A DNA stretch of 64,000 nt, taken from NCBI GenBank assembly GCA_963803155.1, contig CAWDMN010000040.1, positions 1-64,000 on the forward strand, in the 5' to 3' direction. Below the pieces are notes generated by a model. That model made no database searches. It was not told the DNA's origin and saw nothing but the letters and a program-made list of their open reading frames with translations. This document shows, piece after piece, positions 51,031 to 58,928 of this stretch. Both the position numbers and the translations under genes were made by a program. Source of the stretch: CAWDMN01 sp963803155. GTDB lineage: Bacteria; Acidobacteriota; Terriglobia; Versatilivoradales; Versatilivoraceae. Position 1 is the stretch's first letter; each line of letters begins with the position of its first letter.

Positions 51031-51474
51031 CTAATAATGCTTAGCCGTATCAAGAAGGTCGTTAATCACACCTAGAATATTTCTTCTTTTGGACTCAAGG
51101 CCAATAATCATTACTGTGCTTTCATATGTATTGCATTGGCCTTGCCACTCTTGATATTTAGCCCATTTTTTATTGAATTTTTTGACTCGGCATGATCGCA
51201 TAGTGCCCAATATTTTGATTCTGTTGGTGTCTTGCTCTCCAAACAGGTTGGTGAATTCAAAGAAATCAGATTCTTTGAAACTTCCAGCTTCTTTCGATAA
51301 TATCTGAATAGCCTTAATGAAGGAATTATAAAAAGCGTCGTAAGCATTTCTATGTCTTTCGACTCTATTTCTGCGGTCTGAAAAACGATGCGTAATCCAA
51401 CCGCCAATTAATCCACCCAAAATGGTGCAACCGCTTGCAATGAAAGTTAACTCTGTTTGAGTATAGGAGGCCAT
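51031..51474 (-). CDS. Membrane-anchored protein of unknown function, cassette gene
   Basis: A 147-residue protein with one N-terminal span (FIASGCTILGGLIGGWITH) and a charged helical remainder. It ends directly at the partial attC (50985) and begins 67 bp from the site at 51541, so it fills one cassette. Low-GC coding (AAA, TTT-rich) compared with neighbours suggests a different origin. No family is recognised. Confidence 0.75.
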   Translation of the reverse strand: MASYTQTELTFIASGCTILGGLIGGWITHRFSDRRNRVERHRNAYDAFYNSFIKAIQILSKEAGSFKESDFFEFTNLFGEQDTNRIKILGTMRSCRVKKFNKKWAKYQEWQGQCNTYESTVMIIGLESKRRNILGVINDLLDTAKHY

Positions 51475-51540
51475 ATCTTTTCACTCTTATTAAGGGGGAG
51501 ATTGGGATAGTATTATTTTTGCTACTCATCTGATTTAATA

Positions 51541-51608
51541 GCCCACTTCAGGCTCACCGGCAAGCGTGTGCTTTTACGCGCTTGTCCGGTGCAGCCTGCG
51601 GGTTAGGT
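51541..51608. other. attC site
   Basis: Right core GTTAGGT at 51602-51608; centre CAGGCTCACCGGCAAGCG, TGTGCTTTTA, CGCGCTTGTCCGGTGCAGCC. The R' core is the complement of ACCTAAC at 52238, the two ends of one cassette. Confidence 0.8.
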
Positions 51609-52205
51609 GGCAGACAATCCTGAGGTCGGGGTGGCGTTCTTGTGCAAAACAGCGGCGTCGATTCGGCGCGATAACACGTTTTGCCAAATGGCAAAGAAGA
51701 AGGCAACAGCGGCCGACATAAAAAGCGCTATGGAGTGACCATATGTCGGCGTTTGCGGTTCGCTCGAAATGGCAGCGAACAAGAATAGCTCAGCAATTGT
51801 ATAGATCAACAGCACTGACGAAGCTCTGAATGCCACGTGCCATCGAGCTCGAGCTGGAACATCTATCTCAATTAGAGCCTCGCGCACATATATTGCCAGG
51901 TCATCGGAATAGTTCGCGTGTGCTCTCTTCGCTGGCCCCTCCAATTTTACGAGGTAGCAAATATAGTCAAATGCCTGTTGGATTGCATAGCGGTTCACTG
52001 AGAACCATGCATTTCCAACGGCAATCGATATAGCTGCGACCATAACGAGACTAGGCCAATTGTTGAAGTTTACATATGCAAACCATGACGGGTGGGTCAT
52101 GGCAGCTGCGCAAATGATGAGGATGCCGGGTAGAAGATGGCGGAAAACTTCGCCTAGGTTCTCAGAGACTTGGCCAATGACTCCTTTTTCTTGTGTTTCG
52201 CTCAT
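51603..52205 (-). CDS. Polytopic membrane protein of unknown function, cassette gene
   Basis: The ATG at 52205 (MSETQEKGVIGQVSENLGEV) gives 200 residues with four hydrophobic segments (LLPGILIICAAAMTHPSWF, LVMVAAISIAVGNAW, SSVLLIYTIAELFLFAAISS, IALFMSAAVAFFFAIWQNVL). The longer frame upstream crosses the attC at 52238 and is not used. The region between the two span pairs (residues ~85-130) is charged. It lies exactly between complementary cores at 51602 and 52238. Family unknown. Confidence 0.75.
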   Translation of the reverse strand: MSETQEKGVIGQVSENLGEVFRHLLPGILIICAAAMTHPSWFAYVNFNNWPSLVMVAAISIAVGNAWFSVNRYAIQQAFDYICYLVKLEGPAKRAHANYSDDLAIYVREALIEIDVPARARWHVAFRASSVLLIYTIAELFLFAAISSEPQTPTYGHSIALFMSAAVAFFFAIWQNVLSRRIDAAVLHKNATPTSGLSAT

Positions 52206-52237
52206 TCTTTTTTGCCCTCCGCATCTTTTCGAATGCC

Positions 52238-52370
52238 ACCTAACGAAAAAAGTTAACCGGCCCAGCCTGCTCGAAGCGATGAGCGAAGCCGAGACGAACG
52301 AACTGAACAAATGCCGAAGAGAGATGACCTGCCCTTGCAGGCTGGGTTCGAGTTGAACGAGGGGTTAGGT
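52238..52370. other. Long attC site
   Basis: ACCTAAC (52238-52244) and GTTAGGT (52364-52370) are exact complements. Arms: GTTAACCGGCCCAGCCTGC and GCAGGCTGGGTTCGAGTTGAAC. Confidence 0.85.
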
Positions 52371-52401
52371 TGCGTGGAACCTAGTAACGAGTTGGTTTTA
52401 C

Positions 52402-53013
52402 TCAAGGTACCTGTTTCTCAGCCCACTGACGGGCTAGTTCGAGCTTGATTTTGAACTCAGAAAGATCCGCTTCGTTCAATCCAGATACAGAAACATCTTC
52501 GTTCTGTGAGCCCGACTTTCTGGCCCCAATGACATAGCCACTGCCAAGGCTACCTGTTCTGAAGAACATACCCCCTTTGGTTCTGTAGCTCATACCTACA
52601 ATCGAAGAATCTCGCTTTGAGAGTAGATTTTTGTCCTGAGTGAACTTGTCGATGCATTCAACGAATTTTTGAATTTCGTCGAAATCAAGATAGCCATCAC
52701 CACCATCACCGAACTCCTCCGATGGATGGATGTAGAAGTATATTCCTCTGACCGTCTCAACCTCATTCCCATGAAGGGTGAATGCGGCCTCTCCTTGAAT
52801 ATTTATCCCTTCAAGTTTTTTATTCACTTTTCGAAATTGCCATGGGTTTGAAATCCTGAGAACTACCGGGTTTCCTGGTTGATCCCAGGCTGACTCGATT
52901 CTTGTGTGTTTTTGCCAAGGCTGACCCGAAGTCTCTGTTGACGCTGGCTGATGATTTCTTTGACACCCCAAGGCCAACAGGATGATAAAGAAAACCGGAA
53001 TCGTGTTTTGCAT
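52402..53013 (-). CDS. Lipoprotein of unknown function, cassette gene
   Basis: A 203-residue protein with a lipoprotein signal (MQNTIPVFFIILLALGCQRN, lipobox LALGC). After it, VRGIYFYIHPSEEFGDGGDG and DEIQKFVECIDKFTQDKNLL suggest a mixed alpha/beta domain with a helix used for interactions. It is the single gene between complementary cores at 52364 (GTTAGGT) and 53088 (ACCTAAC), so a textbook cassette of ~720 bp. Function not recognised. Confidence 0.8.
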   Translation of the reverse strand: MQNTIPVFFIILLALGCQRNHQPASTETSGQPWQKHTRIESAWDQPGNPVVLRISNPWQFRKVNKKLEGINIQGEAAFTLHGNEVETVRGIYFYIHPSEEFGDGGDGYLDFDEIQKFVECIDKFTQDKNLLSKRDSSIVGMSYRTKGGMFFRTGSLGSGYVIGARKSGSQNEDVSVSGLNEADLSEFKIKLELARQWAEKQVP

Positions 53014-53087
53014 ATGACTCCCGATCTTTTGAACTTTGAGAAGTTAGTATTTGTATGTGTCGATGGAAATTGGTTCTGATGAAGCAA

Positions 53088-53149
53088 CCTAACGAACCAC
53101 TCACCGGCGCGCGCTGTTGGCGCGTCCGGTGCAGTGGAATTGTTGGGCC
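53088..53149. other. attC site
   Basis: ACCTAAC at 53088-53094 and GTTGGGC at 53143-53149. Core CACTCACCGGCGCGCGCTGTT, GGCGCGTCCGGTGCAGTGG. Closest in the window to the site at 9336. Confidence 0.9.
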
Positions 53150-53167
53150 GCTCGTTGTACTCAGGAC

Positions 53168-53974
53168 CTAAGAATTTTTCCGACGCTTTGCCTCTTGAAC
53201 CCTGTAGGCCAGGAGACTTAGTAAAGAGATGTACTCGATAGCGCGCTGTTCAGTACCCTCTGGGAATGAGTGACCTCCCGGATTTCTGATTCCTAGAACT
53301 GCGCCCTCGAACAAGTGCATCATGCCTTCTTGCTCATCAAAGTCTGTCTGATCGGCGAGGCTGTTGAAGGCAAGAACAGGTTCGTTTCGTGAAAACACGG
53401 TCCTAACCAGTAGTGCGCCGTCCAGATCGTGGCGGCCGGAGCGATCCTTTATGTAGTTCACAATGGTTTTCGCAGCTGCGAACACGGCCTCCCAGTGGTA
53501 GCCGTCCATGAAAAGATCTCGGGAAACCTCAAGAATGTGAGGATGCAGGTTGAGTCGGTCGAAATAGGAAGTAGGGAGTGGTACCACTCCAGCCCCCACA
53601 AGCTCCTCTCGTTTTTCGCGGAGGCGCCCAATAAGACCGTTGATAATACCGATCACCTTCTTGCGCCCTCTATCCTTACCCGCGACGATCTCGTGCTTTT
53701 GCATACCCATGTACATCGACCCAGCCCAGATATCGATGTATTGATGCTCAACATATTCCGGCGAGAGAGAACCAAACACGTCACGGATCGTTTCGCGGAC
53801 GTTACTACGCACGACATCGACGGCACCAGTATCATTTAGAGTCGCTGCCGCTACATCAAGCCCTTCAAGCTCTTGAATACGGCGCTCGAGTTTCGCGATT
53901 CCAGAGTCAATCTCCTCTACAGACCGGAATTCTCGCGGCTCGATCGGTGGTGGCTCTGTTGGTTTTTTCGCCAT
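53168..53974 (-). CDS. TIGR02391-like protein, cassette gene
   Basis: A 268-residue protein. Residues ~145-268 match the TIGR02391 (Ymh-like) domain: LNLHPHILEVSRDLFMDGYH, WEAVFAAAKTIVNYIKDRSG, LVRTVFSRNEPVLAFNSLAD and EGMMHLFEGAVLGIRNPGGH, a helical, HEPN-related pattern with the RNPxxH motif. The first half has a coiled segment (IAKLERRIQELE). HEPN-type proteins in defence loci are often RNases or their partners; here the context is a cassette, and RNase activity is an inference. AAGGAG precedes the ATG. The ends GCCCAAC (53990, complement GTTGGGC at 53143) frame it precisely. Confidence 0.8.
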   Translation of the reverse strand: MAKKPTEPPPIEPREFRSVEEIDSGIAKLERRIQELEGLDVAAATLNDTGAVDVVRSNVRETIRDVFGSLSPEYVEHQYIDIWAGSMYMGMQKHEIVAGKDRGRKKVIGIINGLIGRLREKREELVGAGVVPLPTSYFDRLNLHPHILEVSRDLFMDGYHWEAVFAAAKTIVNYIKDRSGRHDLDGALLVRTVFSRNEPVLAFNSLADQTDFDEQEGMMHLFEGAVLGIRNPGGHSFPEGTEQRAIEYISLLSLLAYRVQEAKRRKNS

Positions 53975-53989
53975 GCAAACTCCTTATTG

Positions 53990-54049
53990 GCCCAACGACT
54001 TGGGTGAGCCGCCGCGCTGTTTGCGGTCGACTCGACTCAATGGTTAGGC
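53990..54049. other. attC site
   Basis: GCCCAAC (53990-53996), the exact complement of GTTGGGC at 53143, and GTTAGGC (54043-54049). Core GGGTGAGCCGCCGCGCTGTT and GCGGTCGACTCGACTC. Confidence 0.9.
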
Positions 54050-54064
54050 GAAGGATAACCTTAT

Positions 54065-54364
54065 ATGGCAACGACAATTATTGATCTATGTTTAGTGTCG
54101 ATGGTTTTGATCCCTTTATGTGCCGCTGTGGTGGCTGTTAAGACTTCAGATATGTTTTTTGCTGCTTTATGGTCCGTCGAGTCTTTTGTGATCGGACTTC
54201 TGGCCCAGGCATATATATTAAGTGAAAGAGCTTTCGGCAAGATCGAAAACGTTGAGACCCACGTTGTATTTGTAGCGACTGTGGGTAGCGCGGTTATTTT
54301 TGTGTATGTCTTGGTACTTTATATGTATGGCAAACTCAAGAATGGACATCTCCGTCATTGTTGA
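54065..54364 (+). CDS. Possible membrane protein, opposite strand in the cassette
   Basis: A 99-residue frame with three hydrophobic segments (VSMVLIPLCAAVVAVK, FVIGLLAQAYILSE, VFVATVGSAVIFVYVLVLYM). It begins 16 bp after an attC, and its last third overlaps the 3' end of the minus-strand gene 54218-54733. Because both read well, a convergent overlap is possible, but one may be a shadow. Confidence 0.35.
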   Translation: MATTIIDLCLVSMVLIPLCAAVVAVKTSDMFFAALWSVESFVIGLLAQAYILSERAFGKIENVETHVVFVATVGSAVIFVYVLVLYMYGKLKNGHLRHC

Positions 54365-54733
54365 TTCGTATATATCTTTCCGACTTTCGTCTAGTCGATC
54401 GTAAACTTTATTTCCGGGCAGGATCGTACATAGACCCTTCGGGGGTGTGGTTTGTTCACATTCTCCATTCAAAAATCTGTGGTAAGTAATTTCTACTGAC
54501 GCGGCGGGCGAATTCCCCGCGTTCTCAATTGCTACTGTCCACGCAAGGATTTGTAAGGCCGGATTGTTGACTATATCTATAGTTGACAAGCCGACAAATG
54601 GGCGATTAGTGGCTTCGAAAATCGTTTTGGTGAGTGCAATTGATCTATTTGCCAAACAGAATAGGCCGATAGTTGTGAGCATGTAAATCACAGTTGCAAC
54701 AGCGATCAGTATGGTGGAATGTTCGACTGTCAT
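54218..54733 (-). CDS. Membrane-anchored protein of unknown function, first cassette next to the integrase
   Basis: A 171-residue protein with one N-terminal span (ILIAVATVIYMLTTIGLFCL), then FEATNRPFVGLSTIDIVNNP and VAIENAGNSPAASVEITYHR, which resemble a small beta-sandwich. It starts ~20 bp from GCCTAAC at 54753 and is framed by complementary GTTAGGC at 54043, so it is the first cassette. Similar anchored beta-sandwich proteins are common in cassette arrays; the role is unknown. Confidence 0.75.
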   Translation of the reverse strand: MTVEHSTILIAVATVIYMLTTIGLFCLANRSIALTKTIFEATNRPFVGLSTIDIVNNPALQILAWTVAIENAGNSPAASVEITYHRFLNGECEQTTPPKGLCTILPGNKVYDRLDESRKDIYESTMTEMSILEFAIHIKYQDIHKNNRATHSRYKYNVGLNVFDLAESSFT

Positions 54734-54752
54734 TGGGTCGTTATCTCCTTTA

Positions 54753-54903
54753 GCCTAACGGGCCGGATGAGCGTGGCGCAGCCTGATAACGGTGCGCAGT
54801 TGCACCGGTTATCAGGCGAGTACACAGCTCGATCCGTGGGTTCTGAAGGCGCGAAGCGCCGAGGGACCTGCGGATCGGGCGATGCGCATCCGGCCCGTTC
54901 CTC
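54753..54903. other. Long attC-like site next to intI, homologous to the site at 1017-1167
   Basis: R'' GCCTAAC at 54753-54759. Outer arms AACGGGCCGGATG and CATCCGGCCCGTT; inner hairpin CCTGATAAC / GTTATCAGG; GGCGCGAAGCGCC stem as in the left-array site. The outer R' (GTTCCTC) is degenerate. It may be the attC of a cassette whose gene is lost, or part of the attachment region. Confidence 0.65.
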
Positions 54904-54932
54904 GGCGCGTTTTCGCGTCGAGGAACCATTGA

Positions 54933-54960
54933 TTGACAGGCAAGATTGCCCTGCTATCGT
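54933..54960 (+). promoter_or_regulatory. Possible promoter of intI
   Basis: TTGACA (54933-54938) is followed after 16 bp by TATCGT (54955-54960), 45 bp before the first ATG of intI. GTTATGTTAAGG just after it may include the attI recombination core. Confidence 0.4.
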
Positions 54961-55004
54961 TATGTTAAGGTTATTTTCAGGCATTTTTGCCTGGCAACAA
55001 TATC

Positions 55005-55714
55005 ATGGCAATTAATCTCAATATGGATAATCTAAAGGATTGGTCTGTGGAGAGTCAAGATCAAAAGCCCAAAATATTGGATGAAGTTCGCGACGTGATG
55101 CGCCTGCATCATTACTCCATTCACACTGAACGGACTTACCTCGACTGGATCAAACAATACATTGGCTTCCATCGGATGAAGTCGCGCAACGATTTGGCGG
55201 AGGGAGAAAAAAAGATCGAGGCCTTTCTCACTCACCTGGCCGTCGATGAGCGAGTGGCTGCCGCCACCCAAAATAATGCCCTGGTTTTTCTATACAAACG
55301 AGTGCTCGAACAGCCGCTCGACGAGACGATCCACGCGGTGAGAGCGGAAAAGAAACTGAATGTGCCCGTGGTCCTGACTCGCGAGAAAGTGATGAAGGCC
55401 ATCCCGCTGATGGATGGGGTGTCACAATTGATTGTGAAACTTCTTTATGGCAGAGCGGCCTGCGGATCATGGAGGCGGTCCGGTTGCGTGTGCAGGATTT
55501 GGATTATGCCATGAAGCAAATTACGGTCAGGACCGGCAAAGGGGACAAGGACCGGATCGCGACATTTCCGGCTTCCTTGATTCCCCTGCTGGAAAATCAT
55601 TGGGCCAAAGTGAAAGTGCTGTATGCCCGGGACTTGGCTGTGGGCCATGGCCTGCCCCACGTACTTATTCCAATGAGCTATCATGATGAGTTCACTATTG
55701 CGATGAACAACTAG
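55005..55714 (+). pseudogene. intI: Integron integrase (IntI tyrosine recombinase), frameshifted and 3'-truncated
   Basis: The first part (ATG at 55005) reads RDVMRLHHYSIHTERTYLDW, IKQYIGFHRMKS, EAFLTHLAVDERVAAATQNN and LVFLYKRVLEQPLDETIHAV, the integron-type N-terminal and core-binding regions. At about 55449-55453 the sequence GGCAGAGCGGCCTG has AGAGC where AGC would keep the frame, so LLYG should continue as SGLRIMEAVRLRVQDLDYAM and IRTGKG-like VRTGKGDKDR. A 2-nt duplication thus breaks it. The second part ends after KVLYARDLAVGHGLPHV, where the 173-bp repeat begins, so the IntI-specific helix, HxxR and catalytic Tyr are missing. It cannot be active. Confidence 0.85.
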
Positions 55715-55837
55715 GAGTCCATCCACTGATTTCGCTCATCCTTCGACAAGCTCAGGATGAGCGGCACTCCAATCCCCGCTCGTACTGAGCTTGTCGAAGT
55801 GCGAGCGGGGGCATGTGCGATGAGTATGCGCTTCACA
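55665..55837 (+). repeat. Copy 1 of a 173-bp repeat, at the broken end of intI
   Basis: TTATTCCAATGAGCT... to ...GAGTATGCGCTTCACA. Copy 2 at 58733-58905 has the same length with only three base differences; an inverted, more diverged copy is at 62908-63073. Inside, CTTCGACAAGCTCAG and CTGAGCTTGTCGAAG are complementary, as are GCTCATCCT and AGGATGAGC, so it folds into a strong cruciform. Confidence 0.9.
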
Positions 55838-55888
55838 CCTGAATTGTGGATGCATGAGTCTCAGCTTGAACGCTCCTTGGAATTAGCC

Positions 55889-58303
55889 TCAATTTCCCGG
55901 CTTCATGATGGGGGTAAGAATGTCTTCGACGGCTTCGGGATCGCCGTCGGCCGGGCCGTGCCAGACGCTGCCACCATAGGTGGTCACGTAAATCTTTGCG
56001 AAATCCTGAGGATCGGGAATGACCCGATGGCCCCATTTGAAGTTGTACCCTTTCAGCCGTGTCCAGGTTTCCCCGCGATCCGCGGATTTCCAAGCGGAGG
56101 AACCAAATCCACAGGCATAAAGGATTTGCGGATTTCGCGGGTCGATGGTGACGTCGTAAATATATTGGTCTTTGCTCAAGACTGATTTCCAATTCTTTCC
56201 TCCATCGGCGGAAAGAAAGATCCCTCCTCCCACCGCGCCATCGGGCTGCGTTCTTCCCCAGGCGGCCAGATAGAGCCGCTTGGAATCCTGCGGATCGATG
56301 GCAAGTCCATTGGGTCCATTGCAGTCGGCGGGTAAAGTCATCTTCTCCCATCGGCTGGCTCCATCCATGGATCGATACAAAGCTCCATCGCGAGCGTTGC
56401 CGATGCTGCCATCCTCGCTGCGGCGAGCCACGACCAGGTAGAGCAAACCATCGAAAGCGCGCGCGAATCGCCAGGCGAAAGGTTCAGTCCCCTCCAATCC
56501 GGCGTTTTGAAGGGTCCAGCGTTTCCCCCCATCCGTGGATTTGAATACTCCTTTTCCAAAGCCGGCGACATAGAGAGTCCGGCCCGCGGCGGGGCTCGAG
56601 GGATCGAGCAGAATGTGGGTCGCCGCGGTTTGGCCCATGCCATCGATGGAAGGATGCCAGGTTTGGCCGCCATCTTCGCTGATGCAAACGCCTCCGTTAT
56701 ATCCGCTGACGGAGCGGTTGCGCCACATCTTGGGGCGGGGAAGGTCGTGAATGCCGCTCATCACGGCCCAAATCCGCCCTTTGATTTCTGGATCGAAAAC
56801 CAGCCAGTAGGTGGTATTCACCCATTCGTGGGGAACCCCGTTGACGGTGGCACTCTTCCAGGATTCTCCTCCATTCCGGCTTTCGAATAGGCCCATATCG
56901 GTGTAATCGATCAAAATGTGGTTCAGATCGAAGGGGTCAAAATGGATCCCGTAGTTGGTGGTGACATCCAGTCCGGTCGTTGTATTCGTGCCGTCAGCAA
57001 ATCGGTGAGAGTAGACTCCTTCCCAGCTCCTGCCTCCATCGCGGGTGCGCATGGTCCGGCCGAAATCCGTGCCGAAACAGATGTCGGGATTGGAAGGGGC
57101 TGTGCCAAGTTGAAATGGATTTTCTCCCCAAGTTGTTCCGAAACGGGCTGTCATCCAAGGATCCGCTACATTGTCTGCCGCCCGATCTTCTGTGTCGTTC
57201 CATACCTTCGACCAGGTTGTTCCATAGTCGCCGGATTTTGCGACGCCGAGGCTCAGCTCGGATGAGGAAAGGGAAGCGGTGTGGTCCCGGAAAGAAAGAT
57301 AAACGACTTGAGGTTGCGCGATACAGGTCCCCACCGCGCGAAGCTCAACTTGCGCCGTTCCAGCCGGTGCGGGCGAGAGAAAAGCGGTATCCAATTTTTG
57401 CCAGGTGGTTCCACCATCCCGGGAGATGAATAAACCATTGACGCCCGTGGTTCCACCCCGCCAGTTAATGCCTGACGTTGCGTAGAAGACCGGCTTGCCT
57501 CCTGCCTCGGGAAAGCCGGCGGCAATATCGGTGAAACTGTTCACTCCATCCGGCCCGTGCGGATAGTGCCACTGTCCATTCTCCCTCCAGCTCACGGAAT
57601 TGTTTCCGGCTATGTAAAGGGTTCGGTCGGTCTGCGAGGAGTTCGAGTCCACGAATATTTTTTGCCCCCCGCCGGCCAGGCCCGTGGAATCTTGCCAGCT
57701 CTTTCCTCCATCCGTGGAGAGGGAGAGAAAGTCGCCTCCTGAACGGTTCATCACCGCATAAAGCCGGCTGGAGTCGGAGGGATCCACGGTGAGCGCATTT
57801 ACAGTGGTGGAAATTCCATCGTGGGTCTGGATCCACTCATCGCCATGGTCTCCCGAAATCACAACCCGGTCCACTGCTTCCGGGGCCGGAAAAAGGAGTT
57901 CCCAACTTTTTCCTTTGTCGTTGCTCTTCCACAATCCAAGCGAATTGGCATAAATGATATTTATATTGTTGGGGTCAAAAGAAAAAAAATCGACCACCCC
58001 GCGCAGATTCATCATCCTCCAGGAATCTCCGCCGTCCTGGCTGATATAGGCCCCGGTCATGTCGCAATTCACGAATACCAGATTGGGGTCCAATGGACTG
58101 ACGGAGGGGTTGTATTGAGAACCTCCGCCGCCCGGGCCAATCACCTGCCAACGGTCGTTTCTCGCTGCGGCATACGATCGCATGGTTCTTCTTCGTTGAG
58201 ATTGCTCGTCTCGATTGGTTTGGTATTGGTTGCGGTCCTGGCAACTGGCCACCAGCATGAATCCCAAAAGAAAAACCAGAATTCGCAGATTGGTAACAAT
58301 CAT
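55889..58303 (-). CDS. Exported Asp-box (BNR) beta-propeller lipoprotein, GH74/sialidase-like
   Basis: The ATG at 58303 follows AGGGGGAACA and gives 804 residues: ILVFLLGFMLVASCQDRNQY is a lipoprotein signal (LVASC). About ten Asp-boxes follow (ISQDGGDSW, LSTDGGKSW, ISRDGGTTW, RTRDGGRSW, ISEDGGQTW, KSTDGGKRW, LSADGGKNW and others), the turn between strands of sialidase- and GH74-type propellers. The two-propeller length fits GH74 xyloglucanases, but the catalytic aspartates cannot be fixed, so it could also be a binding or unknown-function propeller. It sits between two copies of the 173-bp repeat. Confidence 0.85.
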   Translation of the reverse strand: MIVTNLRILVFLLGFMLVASCQDRNQYQTNRDEQSQRRRTMRSYAAARNDRWQVIGPGGGGSQYNPSVSPLDPNLVFVNCDMTGAYISQDGGDSWRMMNLRGVVDFFSFDPNNINIIYANSLGLWKSNDKGKSWELLFPAPEAVDRVVISGDHGDEWIQTHDGISTTVNALTVDPSDSSRLYAVMNRSGGDFLSLSTDGGKSWQDSTGLAGGGQKIFVDSNSSQTDRTLYIAGNNSVSWRENGQWHYPHGPDGVNSFTDIAAGFPEAGGKPVFYATSGINWRGGTTGVNGLFISRDGGTTWQKLDTAFLSPAPAGTAQVELRAVGTCIAQPQVVYLSFRDHTASLSSSELSLGVAKSGDYGTTWSKVWNDTEDRAADNVADPWMTARFGTTWGENPFQLGTAPSNPDICFGTDFGRTMRTRDGGRSWEGVYSHRFADGTNTTTGLDVTTNYGIHFDPFDLNHILIDYTDMGLFESRNGGESWKSATVNGVPHEWVNTTYWLVFDPEIKGRIWAVMSGIHDLPRPKMWRNRSVSGYNGGVCISEDGGQTWHPSIDGMGQTAATHILLDPSSPAAGRTLYVAGFGKGVFKSTDGGKRWTLQNAGLEGTEPFAWRFARAFDGLLYLVVARRSEDGSIGNARDGALYRSMDGASRWEKMTLPADCNGPNGLAIDPQDSKRLYLAAWGRTQPDGAVGGGIFLSADGGKNWKSVLSKDQYIYDVTIDPRNPQILYACGFGSSAWKSADRGETWTRLKGYNFKWGHRVIPDPQDFAKIYVTTYGGSVWHGPADGDPEAVEDILTPIMKPGN

Positions 58304-58732
58304 TGTTCCCCCTAGAAAATCGCTGTTGAGTTGCACCTTTCAAACTCCCCTCCTCGGACGAGGTCGAAGATCCGCCCTTTGGCGGGAGGGGTGCCCGTAG
58401 GGCGGGGTGGTGCGACCGCATGCCCTGGCAGCATCGAACCACCCCGTCTTGGTTCGCACGTGCGAACCAAGACGACCCCTTCCGCCGGGGCGGATTTGAC
58501 AACCTTATCGAAGGAGGGGAGCCGCGCCGGAGATTTTCATCCACTTGTTGTGCCAGCCGTGCTGGCGTGAGTGGCTCCCTGGAAATTACGATTTGCAGCC
58601 GCGCAATACTCCTCCGCGCAATAACCACCCTGAGCGCATTTTACGAGGCGCGGAGATTGGCATCATAGCTCAAAGCCCATGGCTTTCGCCTTAAGCGGAC
58701 TCACCGTGGCTACCAGTCACCCAGGAGCCTGA

Positions 58733-58905
58733 TTATTCCAATGAGCTTTCATGATGAGTTCACTATTGCGATGAACAACAAGGAGTCCATCCACTGATTT
58801 CGCTCATCCTTCGACAAGCTCAGGATGAGCGGCACTCCAATCCCCGCTCGTACTGAGCTTGTCGAAGTGCGAGCGGGGGCATGTGCGATGAGTATGCACT
58901 TCACA
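58733..58905 (+). repeat. Copy 2 of the 173-bp repeat (in the 58304-58928 gap)
   Basis: Differs from copy 1 at only three positions, one of which (AACAAGG instead of AACTAGG) creates the final stop of the intI pseudogene in copy 1. The gap also holds CCCATGGCTTTCGCCTTAAG and GCGGACTCACCGTGGCTACC (58677-58716), inverted at 63224-63262. No gene. Confidence 0.9.
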
Positions 58906-58928
58906 GGAATTAGTTACGGAATTCTATC

